Shown in pieces: positions 40,697-56,900 of a stretch of DNA of 64,000 nt. The position numbers and the translations under genes are program-made. Source of the stretch: Rhodamnia argentea (lineage: Eukaryota > Streptophyta > Magnoliopsida > Myrtales > Myrtaceae); assembly GCF_020921035.1 (NCBI RefSeq), contig NC_063158.1, positions 7,236,001 through 7,300,000 on the forward strand. Direction: 5' to 3'. Positions within the stretch are counted from its first letter, which is position 1. Every line of letters begins with the position of its first letter. The notes beneath the pieces were generated by a model. The model did not search any database. It was not told the origin of the DNA and saw nothing but the letters and a program-made list of their open reading frames with translations.

Positions 40697-40707
40697 CTTT
40701 ATTTAGG
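40697..40707 (-). promoter_or_regulatory. GAE: TATA-like box candidate for the epimerase gene
   Basis: CCTAAATAAAG on the minus strand is a reasonable TATA-like word about 800 bases upstream of the start codon. If used, the leader would be about 770 bases and contain upstream ATG frames (minus 40193-40462 and 40356-40556). A nearer promoter or a leader intron is equally possible. Confidence 0.3.
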
Positions 40708-41109
40708 CTGGGGAAGTTTTGTTTTGTTCAGGGGAAGGGGGGGATTGGATCTTGAGGTTAAGAATGGAGAGGTCTCCTATTTCCTAGTCTTTCAAGTTTT
40801 TCAACCAAAAAGGGATGGCGAGGGAGAAAGGAAAGGGAAGATTTGTGCTTTCTTTTCTTTTCTTTTTCCTGTTTTTTTCTTGATGATTTTTTCTTTCTTT
40901 TTTACCATTTAGTTTCTTCTTGAATACTCTTAATCTCAAGCTTGGGCGGTTGATAGAAGCCTTGAATCTTTGGATTCTGATGTGGTGAAATTTCGAGTTG
41001 AAGTTATTTTTCGGAGTTAAGAGAGGAGGATTCACGAATTCTCGGAGATTCTTGATTGAAAAACTTAGGCAAGTTTGAGGAGTTATTTAGACCGACGATT
41101 AATATGCTC

Positions 41110-41815
41110 TTAGAGGAACTCGATTGCAAAAATAAGAAAAAAAAAGATGTAAAATTTTAATTTAAAAAGAAAAAATTGGAAAATAAAAATAAAAGAATGG
41201 TAGGGCCTTTCTGGTGGGGCAGCCCTAGGCGAGGGCTGACAATCCTTGCTAGGCTCGAGCAAGGCTTGCCTAGTTCTAGGCGAAGCCGGTAGTCACATAG
41301 GCCCGACGAGATTTGCCGGCCTTGGACGAGGGTGGCCGGCCCTCACGAGCCCCTTACGAGGTGTCGCCCACCCTAGTGACCCTCGTTAGGCCTAAGCGAG
41401 GCTCACCTAGATATGGGTGACACCAACCCTCGCTCGGAGTTAGCAAGACCTCGCTCGAAGCCGGCGAGGCTCGCTAGCCCCGGGTGAGGGCCGACTCGGA
41501 TCGAGGTGAGCCTCGTTGGCTCAAGTAAGGGTTGACGAGACCTTGCCCGAGGTCGACGATGGTTCTTGGACCTAGGGGAAGGCCGACGTCACCTAGATCT
41601 AGGCGAGCCTCACCGATCCTTGCCTGGGCCGGCAAGGGTCGGCCACTGTCACCGAGGGCCAACGACCTCCATGGTCCATTTTTTATCGGACAAATGGACG
41701 GACGAAAGGACTTGATTACACTAATTTAATAAATTTTAAGACTTGATTACACTTTTTGAAAGGCTTAAGACTTGTCGGTACTTTTGCGATAAGTTTTAAT
41801 ACTTCTAATGCATCT
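41110..41815. mobile_element. GC-rich miniature element with 'acttgattacact' arms
   Basis: The right arm repeats 'aagacttgattacacttttt' and 'aagacttgtcggtacttttg'; the left arm has 'ggaactcgattgcaaaaataa' in inverse sense. The centre (41200-41660) is rich in 'ggcgagg' and 'ggctcgctagccccggg'-like words. It belongs with the 52005-52305 element. Limits are approximate. Confidence 0.5.
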
Positions 41816-41819
41816 TTTG

Positions 41820-43675
41820 GGAAGGGGGGGGGGCGAGGGGAAGAATTTAAAACAAGTAGAATTTTACTGGAATTCTTTGGTAAAAGCGAACCTTTTGACA
41901 TTCTGTAGACCTTTGACTTAGGTATTCAAACTAAGTGGGTCTTCCTCCATACTCCATAAATATGATCTTTGGAATAAACCGCTTTGAACACTTTAACTTT
42001 ACCATAATATCATAATAAGAGGACATGAGTTTGTTTTCTCTCCTTCACTCATTTATAAGGTTCCTTCCTTTATGGATCTTGAGTTTTACTCACGCGTGCA
42101 ACTTCTTACCGTCCTACCATAATTCATATGAGAGAAGTGTTTCAGCATAAAGATCTAACTCGTCAGCATATTTTCGGCATAAGCAGTTGTGCGCTCAATT
42201 TCACCATCCAAATAATTGCCGGTTGTTACTAATAGAAATCTATTATATTCATAAGGTAAATAATCATATATTCTTTTTGGTGCGTCAAAGGTTTGTGATT
42301 GAATTTGTAACTGTGGTAAAATGTCCTCTTTTTCAAGTATTTGTGGAAAACCAAGTCTGAGCTTCCGCTGAAACGCAGTTTTTTTTTTTTTTGGCCTAGT
42401 AATTCTAGTTTTTTCTCCTTTTTTTTTGTTGGGTTGGGGGGGGTAGGTAAGGACTGATTAATTTTAGTTGAAAAGCCATTGAAACACATGAAGCCCAAAA
42501 ACAATCAATTATGAGCAAAAAGTGAGCAGAGAAATTTTCCAACACCAATGGGCAAAGACCACATTCTCCATGTGATGATCTGATGTTACAGGGTTACTCT
42601 CAAATTCTTTAAAAAAGTAGGACTACTGTCTCATCCATGATCCTAGCTGGAGAGTTGCATCAGTAATTGTTCCCCCACATGCTGCCACATAATTTTATCT
42701 TTTTACCTTTTATGGTAGTACAGAATCACGAAAATGAAACAGGCCAGATAAACTTTGGGCATAATTTGTCAGTTGAGGACTTCAATTTTTTTTTTCTTTT
42801 TTTATGCATAAACCAGAGGGCAGTTGACAAATTTCCTGGCAAAAAGTTGCATGAGATTTTTGTAATTAAATGGCAGGTTAATGGCAAGTGGGTATTACTC
42901 TAATGTCTCCAGCTTGTTGTTGGGAAACATTGCAAGCTCCACTTGCCCATAAAAATACATGGATTTGATCACAGGAACACTGAGCTCAACTTGCTAGGAC
43001 AAGACAGAGGACACCGCACACACATCTGTGGACCTTTGTCAGAACATCAGAGAAGCAAATCAACATCTTGAACTGCTATACCACGCCTTCTCCCTTTTGA
43101 TGGGAAAATGTGGCAAGGCAAAATGCCTAAGGACTTGACCAGAGCTTTAGTGGTCTTGATTAGAACAACAATGCCAGAGACATCACAGGCTCAATGAAGT
43201 CAAAAACTTCAGCACACAATATCGACCGCGATTGGGTTTATCGAGACCGCTCCTCGATTTGAAATTTGATGATTTTTTTCTTTTGTTTTCGGGATGAACT
43301 TTTTCTAAATTTGACTGATGAGGTTGCATTGTTTGCTTGCTTGCCTGACATCCAGGGCATAAGCAATTATAAGCAAAGATGACTTTTGTTGACTTTCTTG
43401 ACCTCTATTGACATTTACCTTCCATTTATCTGCCGTTGACACTGGTGGTCTTCTCGTTTTCGTACTTTTTCTCCTATCAAGATCTATATTTCATAGCATT
43501 GTATCTACGGGATTTCAGAGCATTTGATAGAGTCAAATGGCAATACTCGTCAGTCAAATTTCTCCGCCCATTCCTTGGTCTTCCGCAATAATCCATGTCT
43601 TCAACTCTTCCAAAACTACGGCTACAAACGATCTGCCGTTTTGGGTAAGATAAACTCTGGCTATTTATTCACAAT
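41820..43675. other. Intergenic region, no gene seen
   Basis: Mostly AT-rich with G/C homopolymer runs near 41825 and 42434. Four TTGAC words cluster at 43389-43440. No protein family resemblance in any frame. Confidence 0.5.
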
Positions 43676-43679
43676 TTTT

Positions 43680-43870
43680 TATGACAGGGACAATTAGCAT
43701 ATTGTACTATGCTAATCCAATCATAAACATTTTAATTTTATCAATTTAACCATAAATCTTTTGATAATTTGCCAATGCAATCCACCAAACTAATTTTGTC
43801 CAAAAATTGCCAACATAGACACTGGCTATCCTACGTAGAGCGGCCAGCACTAATATGGGCAATTGTGCAA
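43680..43870. mobile_element. Long-TIR miniature element, truncated copy 6
   Basis: Contains the left-arm words 'taatccaatcataaacattt' and 'ttgataatttgccaatgcaa', then the interior 'ctacgtagagcggccagcac'. It then ends without a right arm. It resembles the 28589 copy. Confidence 0.55.
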
Positions 43871-44570
43871 CTGTTCAAAATAGTTTCGCCAGAAAACTCC
43901 TAGTCTTTGACTGGCTTGAGGAGGAGAAATAATCCGGCATACTCGGCATACCTTCTAGTTCTACAACAAATCCTACACTATGCGCATTAGCTAAACCAAG
44001 GACATTACTGCCTCCACAAGAAAGGGTGCACAGATCATCTTACCACATTCGGTCCCCATAGAAATTTGTCCAGAACTCTCACAAGAGTCATAGCTCCACA
44101 GATCTTGTAACGACAACATCAACTGCGGCCCTTTCAAACAGCTCGGAGTTCTATCGCTCGGTGAGAGTAAATACTTGGAACAGACACTAGGCCTGAAGCC
44201 TTAATGTAAATGATTGTACCATGAAAAGCCAGACTGCAAAGTCTTAGCATGGCTTGTTACTTACCGGACTTACAGGCAACTAAACAGCCAAACGTTATCA
44301 GTCCTTTCGTCACGATCAAGCGGTTGTTACCAACCAGGTCTACAACAAAACTTCGCTAGTACAGTTCCCGGATTATATTAAGATAAGAGGCCCCTCTTGA
44401 AACTTTATAGGTGAGGTCCAAGAATACAGTCCAAGAAAGAAGAAAAAGAAAGGCATAGCTCCAACAACCATGTATAGGAAAACATACGATCAGACTACAA
44501 AGGCATGACATTGCTTAGGGGTAGTGGTTGGCATTACCAACATGCTTGACGACTCATGGTCACATTTTTT

Positions 44571-48845
<4,275 letters not shown>

Positions 48846-49300
48846 TTTCTCTCCCCCTCCCTCCTTGAAGAAACTCAGTTCTCTTCTGGCAAAATCGTGC
48901 TTCCCGGCTTCTGTGATGGAGGTGATTAGAATGGGGTCGTCGTGGTTGGTAGCGCTGGTGGAGTATTGACTCACCACGAGATCTCTCAACGACCAACTCG
49001 GCAGTTGTATATAACAGGGGAACAGTTTCGTTCTTGCCAAGAAATTAGGCGAACGAGCGGCTCATGTCGTGGTGGGATCGTATGAAACTTCCGGCCAAAC
49101 CTCAGTAGCGAAGTGATGTTTGGTTCGGATTGACTCGGAGTTGGTGAGTTGTGGTTGGTGAAGGGGGCAGAGACGGGCTCGATCGAAAAAGTATTTTTTC
49201 TTTCCGGCAGTGTCGATTGCTCCTGCCCACCAACCGACCCACCCACTCCAAAATCTCACCCCGTTGCTGGGGCCCCGGAGACATAAGGATGAGAAGTTAA

Positions 49301-50263
49301 GAGATACGTATGGTAACACTTCTGTTTTAAAAATTAACTTTTAGTTAGTAGTCAAGTTTTTTACTTTTATTCTAGAAGTTATTTCTGATAAGAGAAATTC
49401 GTTTGGTAACGATTGAAAATTTATATTTTTAAAATATTATTAACACAAAATATTTTATGAAAAATTATTATCGGCAGAAGAAAAATTTTAACTTTATTTT
49501 TTGAAAATTTTAAATTTCTTTTAAAATAAATTTTATTATTAAAATATCATTTAATTTTTAAAAATATAAATTTCTTTTTTATTTTTTACTCCGATGGCCG
49601 GAGACGACGGCGGCCGGTGCGGTGGTCGATGGTTGGCTGCAGGGGACGGTCGTGGCTGGCAAAGATTGGTGGTTGGCGACGATCATGGCCGGTGAAGGTT
49701 GGCGGTGGGCGGTGGTCGGCAGTTAGCGGCGGCCGGTGGAGGTCGGCGGTCATGGGAGGTGATGGGTGGCGATCGGCAGAGGTCCGCGATGGTTGGCTAC
49801 CGAGGGCGATCGGCGAAAGTTTGTGGTGGGCTGGGCGGGCGATGGTCGGCGGTTGGCGATGGTTGTGGGCGGCGGGAGGTGGAGGTCGGCGATGGGCGGC
49901 GGTTAGCGGTGGTTGTGGGCGGCGGCAGGTGGAGGTCGGCGATGGGCGGCGGTCGGCGACGATCTGCAGCGGCGAAGGTTGGAGGAGGTGGGTATGATGG
50001 AAAAAGAGTGATGGTGTAACAAAAAGATGGTGAGGTGAGAAGTATTTCTTGAATTGGATAAGCTATTTTTTTTTAACTTTTCAAATTGGAGGAAAAACAA
50101 TTTCATAAGTGGAAATTCACTTCATAAGTGCAAATTTCTTCAAGAAGTAAAAAATTTTACCAAACAGATTTTTACTTCAGAAGTTATATTCCCAAATGGA
50201 TTTCTGCTCTTGAAGCAATTCTAGAGCAAAAATCTACTCTCATAAGTGTTATCATGCCCACCC
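49301..50263. mobile_element. Tourist-like element (963 bp) with GGC-rich interior
   Basis: The left end GAGATACGTATGGTAACACTT pairs, with small gaps, with the inverted right end GGGTGGGCATGATAACACTT. TAA flanks both sides (49298-49300 and 50264-50266). The terminus belongs with the 23108 and 12369 elements. The interior 49590-49990 is a G-rich array of 'ggtcggcgatgggcggcgg' words, including a 50-bp tandem duplication at 49861-49960. Long open frames there come from the array, not from a gene. It lies about 0.45 kb upstream of the EPSPS start. Confidence 0.75.
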
Positions 50264-50317
50264 TAAGGGTTGCAACCTTGTTCTTTTCAATTGTAATGAT
50301 ACAAGTGATCCTAAATT

Positions 50318-50660
50318 TCGATTCGATAAACAACGTGATATTTGAACTTTAACCCAATATTCAATGTGTTTCTAAATTTTTTGTATATATTCAATGTAGT
50401 CCCTGGACTATATTGAAAATGTTCAATGTAGCCATTACGTTAACTTAAGATTGACGACAATATTGATAATTTTTACATAGTTCAAAAATTAAATTAAACA
50501 TGTACCAAAAGTTCATGAACTATATTGAACAAATTAAAGGTTCGGGAACCACATTTCACATTGGATTAAAGTTAGAGACCGCATTGAATAATTTGAAAGT
50601 CTAAGAACCACATTGCAATTGGGCCAATGTTCATGGAGCATTTATGTCATTTTCTCACAA
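50318..50660. mobile_element. Miniature element with inverted arms of 'ttcaatgtggt' type
   Basis: The left half carries repeated 'attcaatgtagtccctggac' words. The right half carries their inverse ('gagaccgcattgaat', 'aagaaccacattgcaattgg', 'gttcatggagca'). The arms are diverged. No coding sequence. Confidence 0.55.
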
Positions 50661-50689
50661 TTTAAAAATATAATTTATACCAAAAAAAA

Positions 50690-51200
50690 TTCAAAACTAA
50701 TACATTTATGACAAGTTTACCTCAAACTATTTTTTTTGCCCACGAAAAACCCCAAATCGATACACATATGATAAGTTTTCCCAAAAGTGGTACACTTGTG
50801 ACAATTTACCATCCGTTAGTTTTTGTTAAGCTTTACCATCAAATTATTAAGTTGGATAACACATTGCGGTTGACAGGCATATCAATTTGGGATTTTTACT
50901 CTCTATTTGTCATAAGTGTATTATTTTTAGATTTTTTTGGCATTAATCCAATTTAATAGAAATTAACGAAGGGTAAATTTATCACATGTATACCATTTTG
51001 AGATTTTTTGTGGTTAAAAAAAAATAATTTGGGATAAATTTGGCATAAAAGTATCAATTTGAGGGTTTTTAAGGTAAAAAAAAAATATTTTGGAGTAAAT
51101 ATGTCATAAGTGTACCAGTTTGGGGCTTTTCGCAGTAAAAAAAAATAATTTTAGGTAAATTTATCACATGTGTATTAATTTCAGGTTTTTATTAACTCTT
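50690..51200. mobile_element. Element with inverted arrays of about 61-bp units
   Basis: The right arm has four tandem units starting at 50973, 51034, 51095 and 51155 (period 60-61). Each reads roughly 'gtaaatttatcacatgtgta', then 'ccaattt.ggttttt', then an A-run. The left arm (50690-50850) has two or three units in inverse orientation ('tacacttgtgacaatttacc', 'acacatatgataagtttt'). A short unique centre separates them. Confidence 0.65.
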
Positions 51201-51249
51201 AAAAATATATGTAGTTGTGTCGTTTTTGGAGTCAAGATTAAGAAGTGCG

Positions 51250-51800
51250 TTTTCATTTAAAGGCAATACGATCTTCCGAATTGTGAATTGAAAAGAAAAA
51301 AAAAGCCCTTTTTAGCATGTATTGATAATAAAATGGAACAAGTGTTGCTTATTTTCATTAGCAAATAAGTCGAATAGTCCTGCAGCCTGCTCCTCCTTTC
51401 TTTACACTTTGGCATTTTCTCCCTAGGATGTCTTGGGCACATAGCCCAATAATCCTTCCATTGAGTATGTGCTCCCACGAAGGGGATAGCGGAACCACTC
51501 TTAACACCACAAGGCTTTCCTTCTAAGACCTGTTCTTCCAAGTACTCGTAAGTTTCATAGGTTCGAGACTTGACTTAGAATCCAAACCGAGTTTGAGATG
51601 GGTTTTCGGGACTAACTGGGTTCAAGTTTAGCATTTGGTCAATGGTACCGAACCACCCGTCCTGCTCGCTGTTATCCTCGATGGTTCCGTTGGTTTCTCG
51701 GTACTTGTAATGGCAAAATAAAGAATTTGTGGTAATAGAGTGGCTGTTGGACTGTCTGTTTATGCTAACAGTCACGAACTAAAACCCCTTGCTAACATTT
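51250..51800. other. Intergenic, short open frames only
   Basis: A minus-strand frame at 51257-51541 and another at 51575-51775 were read; neither matches a family I recognise. Possibly decayed retroelement sequence. Confidence 0.4.
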
Positions 51801-52004
51801 ACCAAAATTTCTGCTTTAGTTTTTTAATTATCTATCTATTTTAGCCATGCCGCCAAAAATTCTGGCGAGATTTATGTTTCCCGTAGAATCCCAAAGCCCA
51901 CATGGCTTAAACAATGACCAATTTGCTGCAATCTATTGTTTCAGAAAGCCCAGGGACTTGCGTGGGGAACTCTAAGACCCAAACCCCTAGGAAGCCCATC
52001 TTAG

Positions 52005-52305
52005 TAAGTCCTAAAACTTGTCGAGAACGGGAGATTAAATCTTAAAACTTTTAAAAGTACAATAAATCCTACAGCTTTCAAACGGTGCAATCGAGTCCTA
52101 AAACCTATCACGAAAATGCAATCGAGTCCAAAAATTTTCAAAGAGTGCAATCAACGGAATAACTTGATTTCACAAATTCGACAAATTTTAGGACTTGATT
52201 TTTTTTAAGACTCGATTGCACTTCCAGACAAGTTTAAATATTCAATTGCACTTTTTGAAAGTTTTATGACTTGATTGTACTTTCGTGATAAGTTTTACGA
52301 TTTCC
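52005..52305. mobile_element. Miniature element with repeated 'cctaaaacttgtc' arms
   Basis: The left arm ('gtcctaaaacttgtcgag', then 'gtgcaatcgagtcctaaaac') is mirrored by the right arm ('gactcgattgcacttcc', then 'ctttcgtgataagttttacg'). It is about 300 bases with units repeated two to three times per arm. It directly abuts a LINE fragment at 52316. Confidence 0.6.
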
Positions 52306-52315
52306 AATGTACTTA

Positions 52316-52621
52316 TTTCTTTTGTCTTTCGACTGTGTTAAGAGCTTGAGCTCTTCATCTCTCCCAGAGTGTAGTGTAGGTAGACCTAGGTATTTCCCAG
52401 GGTTGTTCGCTTGTCTGATTCCAAAAGCATGAGGGACCTCCTGTTTGTCTTGATCTGAGGTGTTGGGGGCTAAAGAAAACACTTGATTCCTGCATACTAA
52501 ATCCCTTGTCCAGAAGCTTTACAGCAAACATCAAGTAACTTTCTTAAGTTCTTGGAAGTTTCTTGCTCAGCATCTAGAAGAAAAAGAGAGAGAATCGTCT
52601 GCCAATATCAAATGTGACAAG
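52316..52621 (-). pseudogene. LINE reverse transcriptase fragment
   Basis: On the minus strand: LSHLILADDSLSFS (catalytic ADD box), then LRKLLDVCCKASGQGI, then NNPGKYLGLPTLHSGRDEE. This is the order seen in plant LINE reverse transcriptases downstream of the active site. Stops and frame changes occur after the ADD box and before the NPGKYLGLP segment, so it is dead. Both ends are cut by neighbouring miniature elements. Confidence 0.8.
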
Positions 52622-53391
52622 TTGGGGTGAGCAAAAAAATCGAAATCCACCCAAATCGGACCGAACCGTACTCAACCGGTTGATTTTGGACGTTTCTCAC
52701 CCGATACCGGTCCGGTTCCCAATTCCAATTTGCCGGAACCGGCGAGTACCGGTTCAGTTCCCGGTTCTAGGTGAGAACCACCCAACCAAATCAACGGGAC
52801 CAGACCTATTTATATTGCTGGCAATCCTACGTGGCGTCTTGACGGGGACAACTGTACTCAAAACAACGACTTGTATGGATTGCCACTTTAGTGATTTTAT
52901 GTTGCAACTAGCTGGAAGAATCACATTGAAATTTCGCTCGAACTACAAGACGTCATTGATAAAAATAAAAAATAAAAAATCTATGATTGAATTGGCGTCC
53001 ATATAGTACTTTCAGGACTCAATTGATAATTTTACCAAGAATGTTAGGAGCAGCTTATCGGTGATCGTGGAGACTTCAAAGGATATTATTGGAAGCAAGC
53101 TGGAACAAATTCTATTTTGGTTACACAATTTGATTTCTCCCTTCTAGTTTTTTTTTTTTTTTACTAGCAAAACTAATATGTTGAAGTGTCTATGGTTCGG
53201 TTCACCTTGGTTTTTCAAAAAAAATCAAACCGAAATAACCGATCTGGAGAAAAAGAATGGTTATTTTTCAATTGTCCGAACCGAAAATCGAATTGAACCG
53301 AAATACATGAAATTTTCAGCTCGATTCACGGTTCGGTTTGATGACCCTAGTAATTTGCCTGACAGCGTGTGCATCTCATTGTCTTATAAAA
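52622..53391. mobile_element. hAT-like element with 'ggggtgagcaaaaaaatcg' end
   Basis: The left end 'tggggtgagcaaaaaaatcg' and the inverse of the right end 'ctagggtcatcaaaccgaac' are hAT-type termini. The interior is full of 'ccggttcc' and 'gaaccgg' words. The middle (52810-53170) differs in texture and may be a nested insertion. Confidence 0.5.
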
Positions 53392-53404
53392 ATGAATAAA
53401 TAAT

Positions 53405-53970
53405 TAGGGGTGTGCAACCGGATCGAGTTTACCCGGAACCCGGATTGGCCCACCGGAAAAACAAGGTCGGGAATCGGTTTCTGCTCAAATCGGTCTTCTC
53501 GGTTCCAATTTTTGGGAACCGGTTGAAACCGGTCCGGTTTCCGGTTCTAGGTGAAGACCCACCCAAACCGATTTCAAAATCGCTTTTTAGTTACTTTAAA
53601 AAAAAAAAAAAAAACCCTAGTGTCCAGTCCAGCATCGCTTGCCCTTTGGTCGCCTCACGACCCTCACCTCCTCTTAGTTTTCTGTTTCTTCCCATCTCGT
53701 CGTATTATCTATTATTATATTTTGGATTGTTGCTTTTGGTGGATTGTAATTTTTATTGCTCATTTTATCGATACTTATATTATTTTGATAAAAAAGAAAA
53801 AAGAAAAATAGGTTTTCGGGTAGACCCTGGAATCGGACCGAAAAACGGGATCGGTTCCAAAACAGATTCCAAAACAAACAGGATCGGTTCTCGATTCTAA
53901 AAACCGGGAACCGATTATAATAGGGTCGGTTTCGGGATCTAGGCCTGGACCCGACCCATACTCATCCCTA
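53405..53970. mobile_element. hAT-like element (566 bp)
   Basis: The left end TAGGGGTGTGCAACCGGATC pairs loosely with the inverted right end TAGGGATGAGTATGGGTCGG. The interior has many 'ggaaccggttgaaaccggtcc'-like inverted words. The 8-bp flanks match only partly, so the target duplication is not established. It lies beside the related 52622 element in the same texture. Confidence 0.6.
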
Positions 53971-53974
53971 TATT

Positions 53975-56900
53975 TATATGCAAAGCACTAAACTATTTCT
54001 TTTAACTGTTAAATCAAATGATCTTTCGGCGTGCAAATGTCCAACGTCAGCCGCTCCCACAGCGGTCGATTGAAACGTAGGATGGGGGCGATTGGTGACT
54101 CGGGGTTGTCGATGTTTGAATGACAAAGAGACAAAGAGCCTTTTTATTTCCCTTTTCAACCAACTTTTTATTTCGACCAAACAAAAAAAAAAAAAAACCA
54201 ACTTTTTATCTATTTATTCATTATTTAATATCAATATCTTTTTTCTTTTTCTTTTTTTTTTCTTTTTGCTTTTTGGTTGTTGCTTTTTCTTGTCGTTTAG
54301 CGAGCCTTCCAATCAAAGCGAATTGCGTCTGGCGCTCGACTAAACCTCGTTACACCAAACTAAACCCCTCATTATTAATTTCATCGAAATTAATTATTAC
54401 ATCGAGTCGACCGCAAAGTCAAAATGCCGGCTGCGATTGCTGAATTTCCCTCATCGCGGCTCAACCACTGGTTTAGTTGATTGATGTTGCTCTAGTGATT
54501 AGTTAGGTCTCATTTGGTTGGCTCTAATCTCAATAATACTGCCAATTCCACGTCCGAATCCCCCTAGAATAGGAAAGTATATCTAGAATAATTCCGGAAA
54601 CGGACGAAAAAAGTAATCTCATCTTTACATTTCGAGCTCGAACTCATTTCTATCGGAATGTCCATCAAAATGCATGTCAATTTACTTTAGATGAATCGGG
54701 CGTTCATATGTTGTGTTTGGTTGACAAGGATGTAGGTTAATATGATAAGAATGAAACATCTCGAATCGAATAAAAGACGCTCTTTCGTGCATGAAATGCG
54801 AATATGAAAATTTTGTATTTTCTTCCTCGAAGCATACGCAAAGAATTCGTTTCTTTCTCGTTGAACTTACGAAAGTGTCGAACATCGATTACAGAAGTCC
54901 TCGAGTTCGTCATCGGTGGATTCAAGCGTTGAAAATCCCACATGGCTCCCACGTGGAATATTTGATCATTTGTTACATGTTATCTCCGTTGCCTGAATTT
55001 CACAAACCGAGCTCGAGGCATGATTATGATTTTTTTTAAAACCTCATATCCTCAATCGATAAAAATAAAACTTTAAGTCCGATCAACAATCAAAACATAA
55101 AGTCTCGTTTCTGCAATGGTCCCTCATAATTTGGCATGGGATAAGATCAAAATGGCTAAAAGATACATAGCAAGTCTTGTATCACATTCTTTTTGTTTGG
55201 AAAAATGTCCGATATAAGATCAAAGCGATACTACTGAGTGCTTGGTAAACCGAAAAATACAATTGAAAATACATATATGTTTAGAACATTCGTCTCTATC
55301 TATTACATGATCTAAGGACCACAAATGAAATAAGGGCATTTTACTAATCCACACGTCGGGTTTTCTAACCGTAGAATTTCCAAACCGGTCCCCAATCCCT
55401 GTAGGATTCCCAAATGCCGACCCCCGAGCCTCCATTTGAGCTCTGGCGGCCGGTTACCCGGTCATGTCCGCCCAGCTGCGGTCCCTATCGCCGCCCAAGT
55501 CGGGGACAAGGAAAATCAGATATCCGACCGGCTACTACTAGGCCGACTCTGTTCTTAAAATCGGAAGAGCTAGATCCATTCCATGGTTGATAGCTTGGAA
55601 TCACGTGCAGCGAATACTTATAAAAACGAAGGGACAGCTTCATGATTGGATTGTACATTGGCGAGTTTAACCAAACTCAATCTCGAACGACCCAAGTCAC
55701 CAAACTTTCATATCCAAAAATCAAGTTCGGTGCAGTCGTAGGTTAGTTGGTTTCAAAAGATGCAGGGGATCTTTAGAAAATCGAGCTTATGCTTATAAAA
55801 AATTACTTGTTTCCTGCCACGGAGAAAACGGAAAAAAAAAATATCTATATATATATTTGGACAATACAAAACAAATTATAATGTTAGATGCAAGTACGGT
55901 AAAGTTTTCTCTTAGAATTGTTCTTCTCTGAGGAGATACGATGACTTTCGAGGATACATCGTCACTTAGAAGTCACATCGCATCGCACACTATTTTTATT
56001 ATTTAATGCGTGATTTTTACAATACGGATGTTGAAAATATATTTAATCATTGAATCACATAAAATCTCACATCGTATTAAAGTAAGAGGTCCCGAATTCA
56101 AATCTTTTCGGACCCTAATTGGCTTTGCCAATTACATATTCCTCACTATTTTTAGGCTTTGGGCATGGGAGGAGCGTAAGAATATTTCAAATATCGAACC
56201 ATGCTCTTGTACGATAGTTTAAGCTTTTCAAGCGATCGATAGTGGTCGAGAGCCGCTTAATGATATCGATTTCCCGATGTCGTATAATGGCAGCAATCGA
56301 AATCAAGTCCAAAATAAAGTCTTGCTTCCAAGCAATAATCATTAAACATTTATAACATTCTTTTGTTCGATTGATTAATTTCCAATAGTGTGCTTGGGCG
56401 ATAACCGGTGGTTTTTCAAGTAAATGATGTTCGACGAAAAAACAAAAAACAAAAAAAAGTAACTGATGAATATAATTTTCTCTTATCGGAAAGAATATTT
56501 TTATTCACATTAAAAGGACTCACATAACTTAGAGACAAAACCAATCCCAAAAAGTTATAGTCCAGTGTAAATCTGAAAAATAAATTAAGTTAGTATGGTC
56601 TGCAGAGACTCGTTCATTCCACAACAATAGATTTATCATAGCACAACCGGCGTTCGATCACCGAAACTCACATAATCAATGATGAACACACGCCGAGCTT
56701 TCCGTCTCTAATAGCCACGGCTTTGCCAAAAGGCGATATGCGCCTAGATTCGGCATTCTCGGGAAGATAATTTCGATTGCATCGTTACACAAATTACCAT
56801 AGCTAGCTCAAATGACAAGTCAGGTCAGCAACACAGCTAAGATATATGCTTCGAAATTAATGGGCCTTCACTCTTAATACTCTTAACTCGACATGACGAT

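Noticed and set aside
49617..50019. Open frames of 126 and 106 codons, Gly/Arg/Trp-rich
   Set aside because: Created by the GGC-rich array within a Tourist-like element; both frames are open because the repeat lacks stops.
53405..53970. 8-bp target duplication for the hAT-like element
   Set aside because: Flanking octamers match at only about half the positions.
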